Positions 9,312 to 18,252 of a stretch of 64,000 nucleotides of DNA are shown here, one piece after another. The number at the start of each line of letters is the position of its first letter. Position 1 is the stretch's first letter. Origin of the DNA: Neogemmobacter tilapiae. Lineage in GTDB: Bacteria > Pseudomonadota > Alphaproteobacteria > Rhodobacterales > Rhodobacteraceae. The notes beneath the pieces were generated by a model. It was not told the origin of the DNA. It made no database searches and saw only the letters and a list, made by a program, of their open reading frames with translations. The stretch spans positions 62,001-126,000 of the forward strand of contig NZ_BMYJ01000004.1 of the NCBI RefSeq assembly GCF_014652215.1, in the 5' to 3' direction. Position numbers and translations under genes: made by a program.

Positions 9312-9695
9312 CTAGATGATCAGGATGGTGGCGATGGTCAGCACGACCGAGCCAATCAGGCAGGCCCAGCCAAGCTTTTCAGCGGTGGGAACGTCCAGCC
9401 CATGGCCCGCATCGTAATAAAGATGCCGAAGGCCAGCGAGGTAATGATACCAGACCGCCCAAAGGCTGCCAGTAAAGATCAGATCGCCGAACCAGGATGT
9501 GACCACAGCATTCGCCAAGGCGAAATGTTCCGGCGAATGGGCGGCGGCGAAAAGCCACCAGACAGCCAGGAAAACCCCGACGATCATGCCATTGCCCGTC
9601 ACACGGGTCAGGATCGAAGTCAGCATGGGAATATGCCAACGGTAAATCTGCAAATGTGGGGAAAGGGGGCGTTCCACCCGTTTCGCTTGCGCCAT
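9312..9695 (-). CDS. sdhC: Succinate dehydrogenase cytochrome b556 subunit
   Basis: A 127-residue integral membrane subunit that helps bind haem b and quinone. The N-terminal RPLSPHLQIYR (9-19) and the later HYLAGLRHLYYDAG, with the axial-ligand His, are diagnostic. There are three membrane segments. AAGGAACAGG upstream of ATG 9695 supports the start. First gene of the sdh operon; a paired palindromic operator candidate lies 138-169 bp upstream. Confidence 0.95.
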   Translation of the reverse strand: MAQAKRVERPLSPHLQIYRWHIPMLTSILTRVTGNGMIVGVFLAVWWLFAAAHSPEHFALANAVVTSWFGDLIFTGSLWAVWYHYLAGLRHLYYDAGHGLDVPTAEKLGWACLIGSVVLTIATILII

Positions 9696-9762
9696 GAACC
9701 TGTTCCTTCATCGCGGGCCCATGACCCCCGCGCGGGGCCGGGCGACTGGCTCAACACTCCAT

Positions 9763-9778
9763 AGCGCATTTTTCGCCG
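9763..9778. promoter_or_regulatory. AGCGCATTTTTCGCCG element shared with the sucC upstream region
   Basis: This string lies 68-83 bp before the sdhC start codon. A nearly identical string (AGCGCATTTTCGGCG) sits 70-84 bp before the sucC start at 19178-19192. Both read on the plus strand, although sdhC is on the minus strand. Function unknown; a second protein-binding site or promoter part is possible. Confidence 0.4.
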
Positions 9779-9831
9779 CTGTCACGCGCTGCGATGCCGC
9801 AAATGTTGGGTAGGGGGAAGATTCTACTGTC

Positions 9832-9865
9832 TTGTGATCACAGATTTTCGCCGTGTGATCACAAA
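9832..9865. promoter_or_regulatory. Double TGTGATCACA operator candidate upstream of sdhC
   Basis: Two perfect 10-bp palindromes TGTGATCACA at 9833-9842 and 9854-9863, separated by 11 bp (GATTTTCGCCG), so their centres are 21 bp apart, two helical turns. The outer flanks TT...AAA extend the overall symmetry. The stop codon of the GT2 gene lies inside the right-hand palindrome. The same arrangement occurs before sucC. The binding protein is unknown. Confidence 0.7.
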
Positions 9866-10860
9866 ATCCGCTTGCCAGCGCTATCACGGCGAAGGCCGGG
9901 CATGAGCTTGCGTCGCAGCCTTCGCAGCAGCCGTTGAAAGCCAAATGCGCGGCTTAATGCACGACCTGAGCGCAAGGCGGCTGCCAGATCGGCCGGAGGG
10001 GTCAACGGGGTCAGCAAGCCTTTGGCCAGATCGTGTTGCAACCGGGCGCGGTCTGGCATGGCTTCGTTCAAAATAACTGTATCGGGGACGCCTTGCTGCA
10101 TCATTCGCAACCATCGCCGATAGCGGTGCGAAAGCTGCTTTTGCGGATTTTGGGCAATGTCTGCGACAGCCGACTCGCCCAGACGCCGGGCGGAGGTCAA
10201 AAACTCCTCCGCGTCACGAAAGGGGAAATGCAGGATGCGCAATGCGCTTTGCATGGCTTCGCAGGGCGGGTCCATCGTGGCCCTATGCGCGCCCTTGGTC
10301 AGGTGTTTCAGCGTGGCGACCTGAAAAACCACTTTGGGGTTGGTTGCGTAATATTCAAAGGGCAGGGAGACCACGGTTTCGGGACTTTCCATCCCCTCTG
10401 GTGCGGGGGTGGTTACGCGGCTTTCAAACATCGGTGCAGCCCGCCAGCCATGGTCGGCCAGATCCTCACGCGCGAAGATCACGTTTTGACGTGGCACCTC
10501 TAGCAAACGGTTGTCCTTTTGGCCCAGCAGATACGATTTCAGCGTTTCGCCGGGCGGTGGGATGTAGAATTCATCGGCGTCATTGGCGATGTGCCAGACA
10601 TGGCCATATTTGCCCCGTGCCTTGCGGATCAGGTCGCGTGTCCAGATCGCCTGTTGCACGACCGGATCTGTACGGCGGCTGATATCTATGGGCATTTCCC
10701 GCGCGAGACGCCGCAAAACCTGCGTGGTGCCGTCGGTTGAGGCGTGGTCAATCACAACGAAACGATCCACCCCCTGCCGCCGATGCCAACGCAGGTTTTG
10801 TTCGATGATGTCGGCCTCGTCCCGGACAAGGATCGACATGATCAGGAAGGGTTGTTTCAC
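9859..10860 (-). CDS. GT2-type glycosyltransferase (PF13704-like)
   Basis: A 333-residue protein with the layout of the small GT2-like family common in Rhodobacteraceae: MSILVRDEADIIEQNLRWH, the sugar-nucleotide-binding start; VIDHASTDGT; and the acidic NDADEF (93-98), taken as the DxD-type metal site. HFPFRDAEEFL follows, also typical. The C-terminus is very basic. Its start overlaps the DUF1737 stop by 4 bases, making a three-gene unit NnrU - DUF1737 - GT2. The acceptor is unknown. Its TGA is embedded in the palindromic element upstream of sdhC. Confidence 0.85.
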   Translation of the reverse strand: MKQPFLIMSILVRDEADIIEQNLRWHRRQGVDRFVVIDHASTDGTTQVLRRLAREMPIDISRRTDPVVQQAIWTRDLIRKARGKYGHVWHIANDADEFYIPPPGETLKSYLLGQKDNRLLEVPRQNVIFAREDLADHGWRAAPMFESRVTTPAPEGMESPETVVSLPFEYYATNPKVVFQVATLKHLTKGAHRATMDPPCEAMQSALRILHFPFRDAEEFLTSARRLGESAVADIAQNPQKQLSHRYRRWLRMMQQGVPDTVILNEAMPDRARLQHDLAKGLLTPLTPPADLAAALRSGRALSRAFGFQRLLRRLRRKLMPGLRRDSAGKRIL

Positions 10861-11060
10861 TGTTCGCCCAGTTTCAGGTCGGGATGGTAATCGCCGGGAA
10901 CCTCTTTGGTCACCGCCTGACCGCAGCGCATCACGCCGCGCAGGCTGTCAAAGGCATAGGTGGGCGAGCCTTGCAATTCCCAGCCCTTTGAAAGGGCTAG
11001 GCTGACCTTGTGGCAAAAGGCGGAAGTGTCGTCGTCAGACAGAAAGCGGTAAAGTTTCAT
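10857..11060 (-). CDS. DUF1737-domain protein
   Basis: A 67-residue protein, MKLYRFLSDDDTSAFCHKV..., with the DUF1737 pattern (YRFL...DD..FC.KVS.AL..GW.L.GSPTYAFD). The function of this family is unknown. A longer frame extending upstream only traverses the NnrU gene, so ATG 11060 is chosen; it overlaps the NnrU stop by 4 bases, and its own stop overlaps the GT2 start by 4 bases. Confidence 0.85.
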   Translation of the reverse strand: MKLYRFLSDDDTSAFCHKVSLALSKGWELQGSPTYAFDSLRGVMRCGQAVTKEVPGDYHPDLKLGEQ

Positions 11061-11626
11061 GGATAGGTTCCGACAAAGGGTGAATGGCCCAACCAGATGT
11101 GGACATAGGCGATTGCGCCATACAACGCCAGCGTGCCGACAAGGTTCATGGCGTCGCCCTTGATGCCGCGCCCGTTTGTGGGCGGTGCCCAAGGGGCGGA
11201 ACGGTTGATGATAACCATCGTGACCAAGGCCCAAAGGCCGATACCGCCGAACAGGACAATCGAGGCGCGGTCGCCGTTGACCAGAAGATGGGCCAGCGAC
11301 CAGATCACCGTGCCCCAAAGCATCGGATGGCGCATTTTTGGGTAAAGCAGGCCCTTGGTGCCGCCGACCCCGAACAGAAAGACGGAAACCAACATCAGCG
11401 TGTTGTTCAGATGGCCCATGCCGGGCAGGGGCACATAGACGGACACCCATTCCGTCCAACGATAGCCCAGAACCATCAGCACAAGGCCCGCCAGCAACAG
11501 CAGCGTCACAAGCCCCTTGCCGCCGTCGCCCATCGTGGCCCTTTTCTCGGGGGCAACGCGTTTGAAAAGATGCGCCCCCCACCACAGGGCCAGCCCCGCC
11601 AGAATTAACACCATGCCCAAATCCAT
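11057..11626 (-). CDS. NnrU-family membrane protein
   Basis: About 189 residues, MDLGMVLILAGLALWWGAHLF..., with five or six hydrophobic segments and the NnrU-family blocks HLNNTLMLVS, MRHPMLWGTVIWSLAHLLVNGD and HIWLGHSPFVG. NnrU was named from denitrification clusters, and relatives act in carotenoid isomerisation in plants (Z-ISO), so a haem-dependent role is possible. No denitrification or carotenoid gene is nearby. ATG 11626 has AGGGG upstream; a GTG 9 bases earlier is an alternative. Confidence 0.8.
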   Translation of the reverse strand: MDLGMVLILAGLALWWGAHLFKRVAPEKRATMGDGGKGLVTLLLLAGLVLMVLGYRWTEWVSVYVPLPGMGHLNNTLMLVSVFLFGVGGTKGLLYPKMRHPMLWGTVIWSLAHLLVNGDRASIVLFGGIGLWALVTMVIINRSAPWAPPTNGRGIKGDAMNLVGTLALYGAIAYVHIWLGHSPFVGTYP

Positions 11627-11665
11627 GCCTTGCACCCCTGCTTGGTTTTCGCGGGCACGATGCCG

Positions 11666-12499
11666 TCAACGGCCTGCCGCTGCAATGGTTTTGGCAAGTT
11701 CCAAAAGGCGCGTTGCCTCGGTGACATGCAGGGATTCGACGATCCGACCCTGATGCACGGCAACGGCCTGACCCTGCGCCATGGCCTGATCATGGGCGGC
11801 GATCAGGGCTTGGGCCTCGGCTAGTTCGGTGTCCGAGGGGCCAAAGACGGCATTGGCGGTGGCGATCTGGGCGGGATGGATCAGGGTTTTGCCATCGAAA
11901 CCCAAGGTCCGCCCCTGTTCGCATTCGGCCTGCAACGCCGCCGGATCGTCCAGCGCGTTTAGCACACCGTCGAGAACCACTTTTCCCGCAGCGCGTGCCG
12001 CCAGCACGGCCAGCCCAAGGCTGGGCAGCAGCGCCAGACGGTCAGGCGTGGCGCGGGCGCGCAGGTCTTTCAGCAGGTCGTTGGTGCCGACGATCAGGCC
12101 CTGAACCTGTGGATGGGCCGCAATGCTGGCGGCGTTGAGGATGCCCAAGGGCGTTTCCAGCATGGGCCAAAGCGGTGCGTCGATGCCATCCAGATCGGCG
12201 GCATGGTTCACCTTGGGAAGGACCAGCGCATCGGCGATCCCGGCCAAGGTGCAGTCCTCCGCAAAACCCGGCGTTCCGCGCCCATTGACCCGCACCATCC
12301 GGAAGCGCGGGCCATAGCCGCCCTGTTCGAGTGCGGCACGCAGGGCCGCGCGCGCCGCATCCTTGGCGGCGGGGGCCACCGCATCCTCCAGATCAAAGAT
12401 CAGGGCGTCGCAGGGCAAGGACCGCGCTTTTTCCAAGGCGCGGGCGTTGCTGGTGGGCAGGTAAAGGGCAGAACGGAAGGGGCGATTCGCAGGTGTCAT
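11666..12499 (-). CDS. mcl2: HpcH/CitE-family protein, probable (3S)-malyl-CoA thioesterase
   Basis: A 277-residue CitE-like TIM-barrel protein: RSALYLPTSNARALEKA, DALIFDLEDAVAP (acidic metal-binding region), RVNGRGTPGF, ALVLPKVN, METPLGILNA and DGKTLIHPAQI are all family signatures. In Rhodobacter sphaeroides a short CitE paralogue next to sdh and mdh (Mcl2) acts as (3S)-malyl-CoA thioesterase in the ethylmalonyl-CoA pathway. Length and neighbourhood match that gene. The thioesterase role is by analogy; a lyase role cannot be excluded by reading. ATG 12499 gives MTPANRPFRSALYLP. Confidence 0.75.
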   Translation of the reverse strand: MTPANRPFRSALYLPTSNARALEKARSLPCDALIFDLEDAVAPAAKDAARAALRAALEQGGYGPRFRMVRVNGRGTPGFAEDCTLAGIADALVLPKVNHAADLDGIDAPLWPMLETPLGILNAASIAAHPQVQGLIVGTNDLLKDLRARATPDRLALLPSLGLAVLAARAAGKVVLDGVLNALDDPAALQAECEQGRTLGFDGKTLIHPAQIATANAVFGPSDTELAEAQALIAAHDQAMAQGQAVAVHQGRIVESLHVTEATRLLELAKTIAAAGR

Positions 12500-12611
12500 T
12501 CGGCGAACATGGCCCGCCGCCCCCTGCAACGCCAGAGGTTCGGCGCGTTAACCTTGTCTTGGTGATCCGGGCGCAATCTGGAGGGGTTCTTATCCGCTGA
12601 AAGGCCATGCC

Positions 12612-12935
12612 ATGATGCCCGTTCCGCAGTTCTTGTTTGCCCTGTCATTGGGCTTTGGTGGTGTAATCTGGGCGGTGCAGGCCAGCCATGCGCAATCTGC
12701 CCCGCCCTGTGCGCCCCGCGCCACGGTGGTCGAGGCCCTGTCCGAGCGCTATGGCGAAAGCCGCCAAAGCATCGGCATGTCAGCCGACAACATGGTGGTC
12801 GAGGTCTATGCCAGCCGAGAGACCGGAAGCTGGTCATTGGTCATCACCCGGCCCGATGGCCTGTCCTGCCTTGCCGTCACCGGCAACGGGTTTGAGGTGT
12901 TGGCCGAGGCGGCGCAAAAGGGCGACCCAGCCTAA
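12612..12935 (+). CDS. Small secreted protein of unknown function
   Basis: A 107-residue protein with a cleavable signal peptide (LFALSLGFGGVIWAVQASHAQSA, likely cut after SHA). The mature part is about 80 residues with two cysteines (APPCAPRATVV and GLSCLAV), and the pattern VVEALSERYGESRQSIGMSADNM looks conserved in style but matches no domain I can name. It lies alone, divergent from mcl2, and its stop overlaps the convergent TauE stop. ATG 12612 and ATG 12615 are both possible starts. Confidence 0.7.
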   Translation: MMPVPQFLFALSLGFGGVIWAVQASHAQSAPPCAPRATVVEALSERYGESRQSIGMSADNMVVEVYASRETGSWSLVITRPDGLSCLAVTGNGFEVLAEAAQKGDPA

Positions 12936-13678
12936 AGCCCACTGACGCCTTTCCAGATCAAATGCAGGGAAACCGCCAGCAAGGCCCAGGTGATGATCTT
13001 GAAGAACAGTTGTTCCGGCAGAATTTTGACCATCCGCACGCCCAGAAACACCGCAAGGATCGAGGGAACAGCCAGTATGGCTGCGACCTTCAGATTGGCC
13101 GGGTTCAATTGGCCCAGTGCGTAATAAGGGATCAACTTGATCGCGTTGATAAAGGTGAAAGCCACCGTCGTCGTCCCCGCGAACATGGCCTTGTCCATCT
13201 TCAAGGGCAGCGTATAGACCTGATAGGGCGGCGCGCCCGAATGGCTGACAAAGCTGGTAAACCCCGTTACTGCCCCCCAGAACAGCCCCGGCCCCACTTT
13301 GGCCGGTTTGGCCGGAACATCGCCGCTGCGGCGGATCAGCAGGTTCAGCGCAAAGGCCACGCCGATCAGCCCGACGACCAGTGTTACCGCCGCCTCGGAC
13401 ACAAGGCCCGCTGTGGCCCAGCCCAGACCGATGCCAAAGGTCGCCCCTGTGACCACGATCACCAGCACCCGGCGGTTAAAGCTGTGGCGATAGGCGTACA
13501 GCCCGAACATGTCGGACACCACATAGATCGGCAGCAGCAGGCCTGCCGCCGTCACTGGCGAAACCGCCACCGCCAGAATCGGCACGCCCAGCATGCCCAC
13601 GATGGGCACGCCCCCTTTGCTGGCCCCCACCAGCATGGCCGCCAGCACCGCCAGCGCCCAGAACAACATGCCTTCCAT
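12932..13678 (-). CDS. TauE/SafE-family membrane permease
   Basis: A 248-residue protein with about eight membrane segments and the TauE/SafE start MLVGASKGGVPIVGMLGVPIL, plus GFTSFVSHSGAPPYQVYTLP, a typical second-half motif. The family exports sulfite, sulfoacetate or related organic anions; the substrate here is unknown. ATG 13678 is preceded by AGGAAGG. A longer open frame continues upstream only because it runs antisense through mdh. Its 3' end overlaps the convergent secreted-protein gene by 4 bases. Confidence 0.9.
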   Translation of the reverse strand: MEGMLFWALAVLAAMLVGASKGGVPIVGMLGVPILAVAVSPVTAAGLLLPIYVVSDMFGLYAYRHSFNRRVLVIVVTGATFGIGLGWATAGLVSEAAVTLVVGLIGVAFALNLLIRRSGDVPAKPAKVGPGLFWGAVTGFTSFVSHSGAPPYQVYTLPLKMDKAMFAGTTTVAFTFINAIKLIPYYALGQLNPANLKVAAILAVPSILAVFLGVRMVKILPEQLFFKIITWALLAVSLHLIWKGVSGL

Positions 13679-13798
13679 CGGGAATCCTTCCTGCGCTTTG
13701 CGCCATTGCCGCTTTGTTAGCGTTAAACCTTGGGAAACGGCAAGATCGCCCCATCGCTGCGCTGCGGCAGGCTTGCGCGGCGGGGATTCAGACGCTAG

Positions 13799-14806
<1,008 letters not shown>

Positions 14807-14815
14807 GTCTGAAAC

Positions 14816-15760
14816 ATGATTAGAAAGGTCCTTTTTTCAACGCAAAAGAATGAAGGGCCTTTCTTGCTGGAATGGGTGGCCTATCACAAGGCAATCGGTT
14901 TCACGGATCTGGTTATTGTTTCGAACGACTGCTCGGACGGGTCTGATCATCTTTTGGACGCTTTAGCCGCTGCCAAGGTCGTTCATCATATTCGGCAAGA
15001 AGTCCCAGCGGGTGTCGCACCCCAGTTCAACGCGCGGGATATCGTTCTGCGTGAGCAGCTTTTCAGAGCTGGAGATTGGGTTATCTGGCTCGATCTGGAT
15101 GAATTTTTTGTTCCGGATGATCGCTTCAAGTCTATGGCACCCTTGACGTACTGGCTGCAAAAAGCCGGGGCCGAGGCTTTGGCTTTGAACTGGCGGATCA
15201 TGGGGGACAGCGGACAAGTTGGCCTGCCTGAACGCTTTGTCTCGCGGGCGTTTCAAGGAACATCCCGCGCGGCCCACGTGGTCAATCAGACGGTAAAAAC
15301 CTTTTTCCGCTGGTCGGAAAAGGTTCAAAATCTTCATTTACACCGTCCACTTTGGAACCCAGATTTGCCTGCACCTAAGGTCCTGTTGGGCAACGGCAAG
15401 CCGTCCGACAACAGCTTTATTTTTGAATTGCATCGCAATGGCAGCCCCGAAAGCCGGGTGGATTTCGCCGGCCAAAGGTATGTTTTGGGACAAATCAACC
15501 ATTACTCGATACGGACCCGAGACCTTTTCCAGCTGAAAGCCCAGCGGGGGCGCGGGGCGGCGGCGGCGAATGGCCCTTCACGGCACAACCAAGAATTTTA
15601 CGATCAGAACAATACGAACGATACGACCAACGATCGTATACTCGCTCGACTGCCCGCCACCGACGCGATGCTGGCGCGTCTGCTGGACCTGCCCGGCGTG
15701 GCGCAGGCCCATCAGGCGACCGTGGCGCATGTGTTGGCGCAGATCAGGGCCTTGGACTAG
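14816..15760 (+). CDS. GT2-type glycosyltransferase (PF13704-like) following mdh
   Basis: A 314-residue protein: FSTQKNEGPFLLEWVAYHKAIGF at the N-terminus, VIVSNDCSDGSDHLLDAL, and WLDLDEFFVP (91-100) as the acidic metal site, then NHYSIRTRDLFQLKAQRGRG near 227-246. This is the family layout of small GT2-like transferases. It starts 9 bp after the mdh stop and is probably co-transcribed. Its 5' half is visibly richer in A/T than mdh (for example TTTTTTCAACGCAAAAGAA), suggesting separate ancestry. The acceptor is unknown. Confidence 0.85.
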   Translation: MIRKVLFSTQKNEGPFLLEWVAYHKAIGFTDLVIVSNDCSDGSDHLLDALAAAKVVHHIRQEVPAGVAPQFNARDIVLREQLFRAGDWVIWLDLDEFFVPDDRFKSMAPLTYWLQKAGAEALALNWRIMGDSGQVGLPERFVSRAFQGTSRAAHVVNQTVKTFFRWSEKVQNLHLHRPLWNPDLPAPKVLLGNGKPSDNSFIFELHRNGSPESRVDFAGQRYVLGQINHYSIRTRDLFQLKAQRGRGAAAANGPSRHNQEFYDQNNTNDTTNDRILARLPATDAMLARLLDLPGVAQAHQATVAHVLAQIRALD

Positions 15761-15790
15761 AACCGGTGTCCGCTCGGTTCTAGCCCGTTT
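15757..15790. terminator. Hairpin overlapping the GT2 stop codon, convergent with DUF4345
   Basis: A perfect 9-bp inverted repeat CTAGAACCG (15757-15765) / CGGTTCTAG (15775-15783) followed by CCCGTTT. The TAG stop of the GT2 gene is within the left arm. It lies between converging genes and probably ends transcription from the mdh side. Confidence 0.55.
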
Positions 15791-15793
15791 CCC

Positions 15794-16201
15794 TCACCAA
15801 TGGCGGTAGCGGCGGTTGTGCAGGATCACGCCCAAGGCCAGCGCGCCGATGGCCAGTTCGGCGACCATCGCCGTGGTGATTTCCGGCCCCGCCCAGCCGG
15901 TGGCGAAAGCCGAATACAGACGGGCCAGCCCATAGGCGCTGAAATAGACGGCCGCCACGATCAGCGCAGTGGGCCGCCAGTCCGCCTTAAATAGCGCCCC
16001 CAGCAGGAACAGGGCCACCACCAGCAGGACGGCCCCCGAGGCGCGGATTTCGCTGAACAGGTTCACATCGCCGCCAAGGTCGATGCCGGTCGATCTGTAA
16101 AAGCCTTGCGTCAGGAAGGTGATGGAAAACCCAATGGCCAGGCTGATCAGCCCCGCCAGCAGAAAAATAGCGCGGGTCAGGAAAAGGGCAGGGTCACGCA
16201 T
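15794..16201 (-). CDS. DUF4345-like small membrane protein
   Basis: A 135-residue protein with four hydrophobic segments: LTRAIFLLAGLISLAIGFSI, ASGAVLLVVALFLLGALF, RPTALIVAAVYFSAYGLARL and TAMVAELAIGALALGVIL. The RASGAVLL...RPTAL pattern fits DUF4345 (function unknown). ATG 16201 is preceded by AAAGGAAA. It is divergent from a TetR-family regulator with two matching operator palindromes between them, so it is the likely regulated target. Confidence 0.75.
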   Translation of the reverse strand: MRDPALFLTRAIFLLAGLISLAIGFSITFLTQGFYRSTGIDLGGDVNLFSEIRASGAVLLVVALFLLGALFKADWRPTALIVAAVYFSAYGLARLYSAFATGWAGPEITTAMVAELAIGALALGVILHNRRYRHW

Positions 16202-16258
16202 CGCAGGTTTCCTTTCAGGTTGTCTTTGGGCAAGGTAAAGGGGCCGCGGATCGCGGTC

Positions 16259-16310
16259 TTGACATTGTGTCAAGTTGTTTGGATTTAAGGATGACTTGAC
16301 ATCGTGTCAA
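16259..16310. promoter_or_regulatory. Two TTGACAtyGTGTCAA operators between DUF4345 and tetR
   Basis: Two 15-bp palindromes: TTGACATTGTGTCAA at 16259-16273 and TTGACATCGTGTCAA at 16296-16310. Each has arms TTGACA/TGTCAA, and the centres are 37 bp apart. They are placed in the divergent promoter region, and the second one contains the GTG start codon of the TetR gene. This is the classic layout for autorepression plus control of the divergent gene. Confidence 0.8.
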
Positions 16311-16897
16311 TAGAGGCGAAGCCGACCCGTGAACGCATTCTGGATGCCGCCCTTGATCTGCTGACCGCGGGGCAGGGTGTTCGGATGGGCGATGTGGCGA
16401 AACAGGCAGGGATCAGTCGTCAGGCGCTGTATCTGCATTTCGGCACGCGCACCGAATTGCTGGTGGCAACGACGCTGCATCTGGACCAGATCAAGGGGCG
16501 TGATGCCCGTCTGGCCCCGGTGCGGGCGGCAGAAACGGGTTTGGAACGGCTGCGGCTGTGGGTGCAGGCTTGGTGCGCCTTTGTCCCTGAAATCCACGGG
16601 CTGGCGCGGGCGCTGATGGATCAGTCGGTGACTGATGCCGAAGCGGCCTTAGCCTGGGCCGCCCGTATGGAGGATATGCGACAGGGCTGTCAGGCGGCGT
16701 TGGCGATGCTGGCACGGGATGGATCCTTGCGGGCAGGGATGCCTGTGGATCAGGCGACCGACCTTTTGTGGATGTTGCTGTCGGTGCAGAACTGGGAAGC
16801 CTTGGTGCAGGTACGGGGCTGGTCGCAGGTTGATTATGCCCAGCAGATGGAACGCCAAGCGCTGGAAATGCTGACGGGGCGGGTGGGGAATCCCTGA
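16304..16897 (+). CDS. TetR-family transcriptional regulator
   Basis: A 197-residue TetR protein. The N-terminal DNA-binding domain is RERILDAALDLLTAGQG...MGDVAKQAGISRQALYLHF (about 9-47), followed by an all-helical ligand domain with many Trp residues near the C-terminus. The GTG start at 16304 lies inside its own operator; the nearest ATG upstream (16291) is followed at once by a stop (ATG ACT TGA). It probably represses itself and the divergent DUF4345 gene. The ligand is unknown. Confidence 0.88.
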   Translation: MSIEAKPTRERILDAALDLLTAGQGVRMGDVAKQAGISRQALYLHFGTRTELLVATTLHLDQIKGRDARLAPVRAAETGLERLRLWVQAWCAFVPEIHGLARALMDQSVTDAEAALAWAARMEDMRQGCQAALAMLARDGSLRAGMPVDQATDLLWMLLSVQNWEALVQVRGWSQVDYAQQMERQALEMLTGRVGNP

Positions 16898-16965
16898 CCT
16901 GCCAAGGGCTTGTTCCAAGGCCCGGCAAGGCGCATCCTGTCTGCAACCCTTAACAGGAGCCGCCC

Positions 16966-18171
16966 ATGCGCCGCCTTGCAACATCCCTGATCGCCCTGAC
17001 CCTTGCCAGCCCCGCGCTGGCCGACACGGATTATTCCGCGCTGATCGCGGAAAAGGGTCTTGCGGCAGCCGCGGCTGAAATCTCTTCCAACGGCGCGCTC
17101 ACCCCAGCGGACCGGTTTGCCTTGGGCGGCGTTCGATTCCTTCGTTCGGTCGAGGGGGTCTTGCAGGCCCGCTGGCAATCCGGTGTCACCGACGACATGC
17201 GGATGCTGCCCATCTTTCGCCTGCCCATCGAAGAAAACCCAAATCCCGAGCCATTCAAACCTGCGATGGTCTCGGAAACATTTGCGCGCTTCTTGATCGG
17301 CATGGGCGCTGCCAACAAGGCCCTCTCAGGTATACCCGATGATGCCGATTTCGGCGTGACCCTCCGCTTTGACGACATCTGGTTTGACATCAACACCAAC
17401 AGCGCCCGCGATCCCGGCGAATCCCTGCTGGATGTGGCTGGCCCCATGCTGATGGGTTGGGAATGGGCCGAGCGCGACCCCGCCACCCCCGGTCCCGTCG
17501 TGCGCTTTGATGCCGCCGATGCCGCTTGGCTTTCGGCCTATACCCATGTTCTGGCCGGGGTCAGCGAGGTGATCCTGGCCTATGACCCCACGGAATCCAT
17601 CGACAAGGTGCTGAAAACGCGCGCCCAGTTGCAGGCGCTGAACATGACCGCCAGCGCCGCGCCGCCCTTTTACGACGACAGTTTCGGCCAGTTTGCGGAC
17701 TATGCCTATGCCGTCATTGACGCGCTGGATCAGGAACCCGACGCCGAGGGTCTGAAGCGCGCTCATGGGCATTTCCTAGCCATGGTCAGCGAAAACCGCC
17801 GCTTCTGGCAATTGGTCGAGGCCGAGACGGACAACGACTCCGAATGGCTGCCCAATGCCCGTCAGCAATCGGCTTTTGGCATCGACCTGCCGCCTGAAAC
17901 GGGGGCCATGTGGATGGCCGTGCTTGATGAGATGGAGGCGACCCTGAAGGGTGATCTGCTGGTGCCCTATTGGCGGCTGGGCGATGAAGCGGGCATCAAC
18001 ATCGGCCGCATGTTCACCGAACCCGCGCGCATTGATCTGGCCGGTTGGATCCAAGGGGCCGATGCCCTGCCCTATATGGAAAAGGGTCGGTTGATCACCG
18101 GTGAAAGCTGGGGCCGGTTCGAACAGATGATGGGTGGGCAGGCGATGCTTTTGTCGCTTTGGTTGAATTGA
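16966..18171 (+). CDS. Secreted protein of unknown function with an EF-hand-like loop
   Basis: A 401-residue protein with a signal peptide (RRLATSLIALTLASPALADT, cut near 19). Residues 141-152, DINTNSARDPGE, have Asp, Asn, Asn, Asp and Glu at positions 1, 3, 5, 9 and 12, like a calcium-binding EF-hand or dockerin loop. The rest looks mostly helical (AADAAWLSAYTHVLAGVSEV) and no enzyme motif is evident. It stands alone between the TetR gene and a glycosyltransferase. Periplasmic location is inferred from the signal peptide. Confidence 0.75.
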   Translation: MRRLATSLIALTLASPALADTDYSALIAEKGLAAAAAEISSNGALTPADRFALGGVRFLRSVEGVLQARWQSGVTDDMRMLPIFRLPIEENPNPEPFKPAMVSETFARFLIGMGAANKALSGIPDDADFGVTLRFDDIWFDINTNSARDPGESLLDVAGPMLMGWEWAERDPATPGPVVRFDAADAAWLSAYTHVLAGVSEVILAYDPTESIDKVLKTRAQLQALNMTASAAPPFYDDSFGQFADYAYAVIDALDQEPDAEGLKRAHGHFLAMVSENRRFWQLVEAETDNDSEWLPNARQQSAFGIDLPPETGAMWMAVLDEMEATLKGDLLVPYWRLGDEAGINIGRMFTEPARIDLAGWIQGADALPYMEKGRLITGESWGRFEQMMGGQAMLLSLWLN

Positions 18172-18252
18172 TAAGGCGCGGGTGACGCCACGGCTGGCTT
18201 GCCCGAGTAAAATAGTTGTGATCTATCCCGGCAATCCATTTTGGAGATTGCT

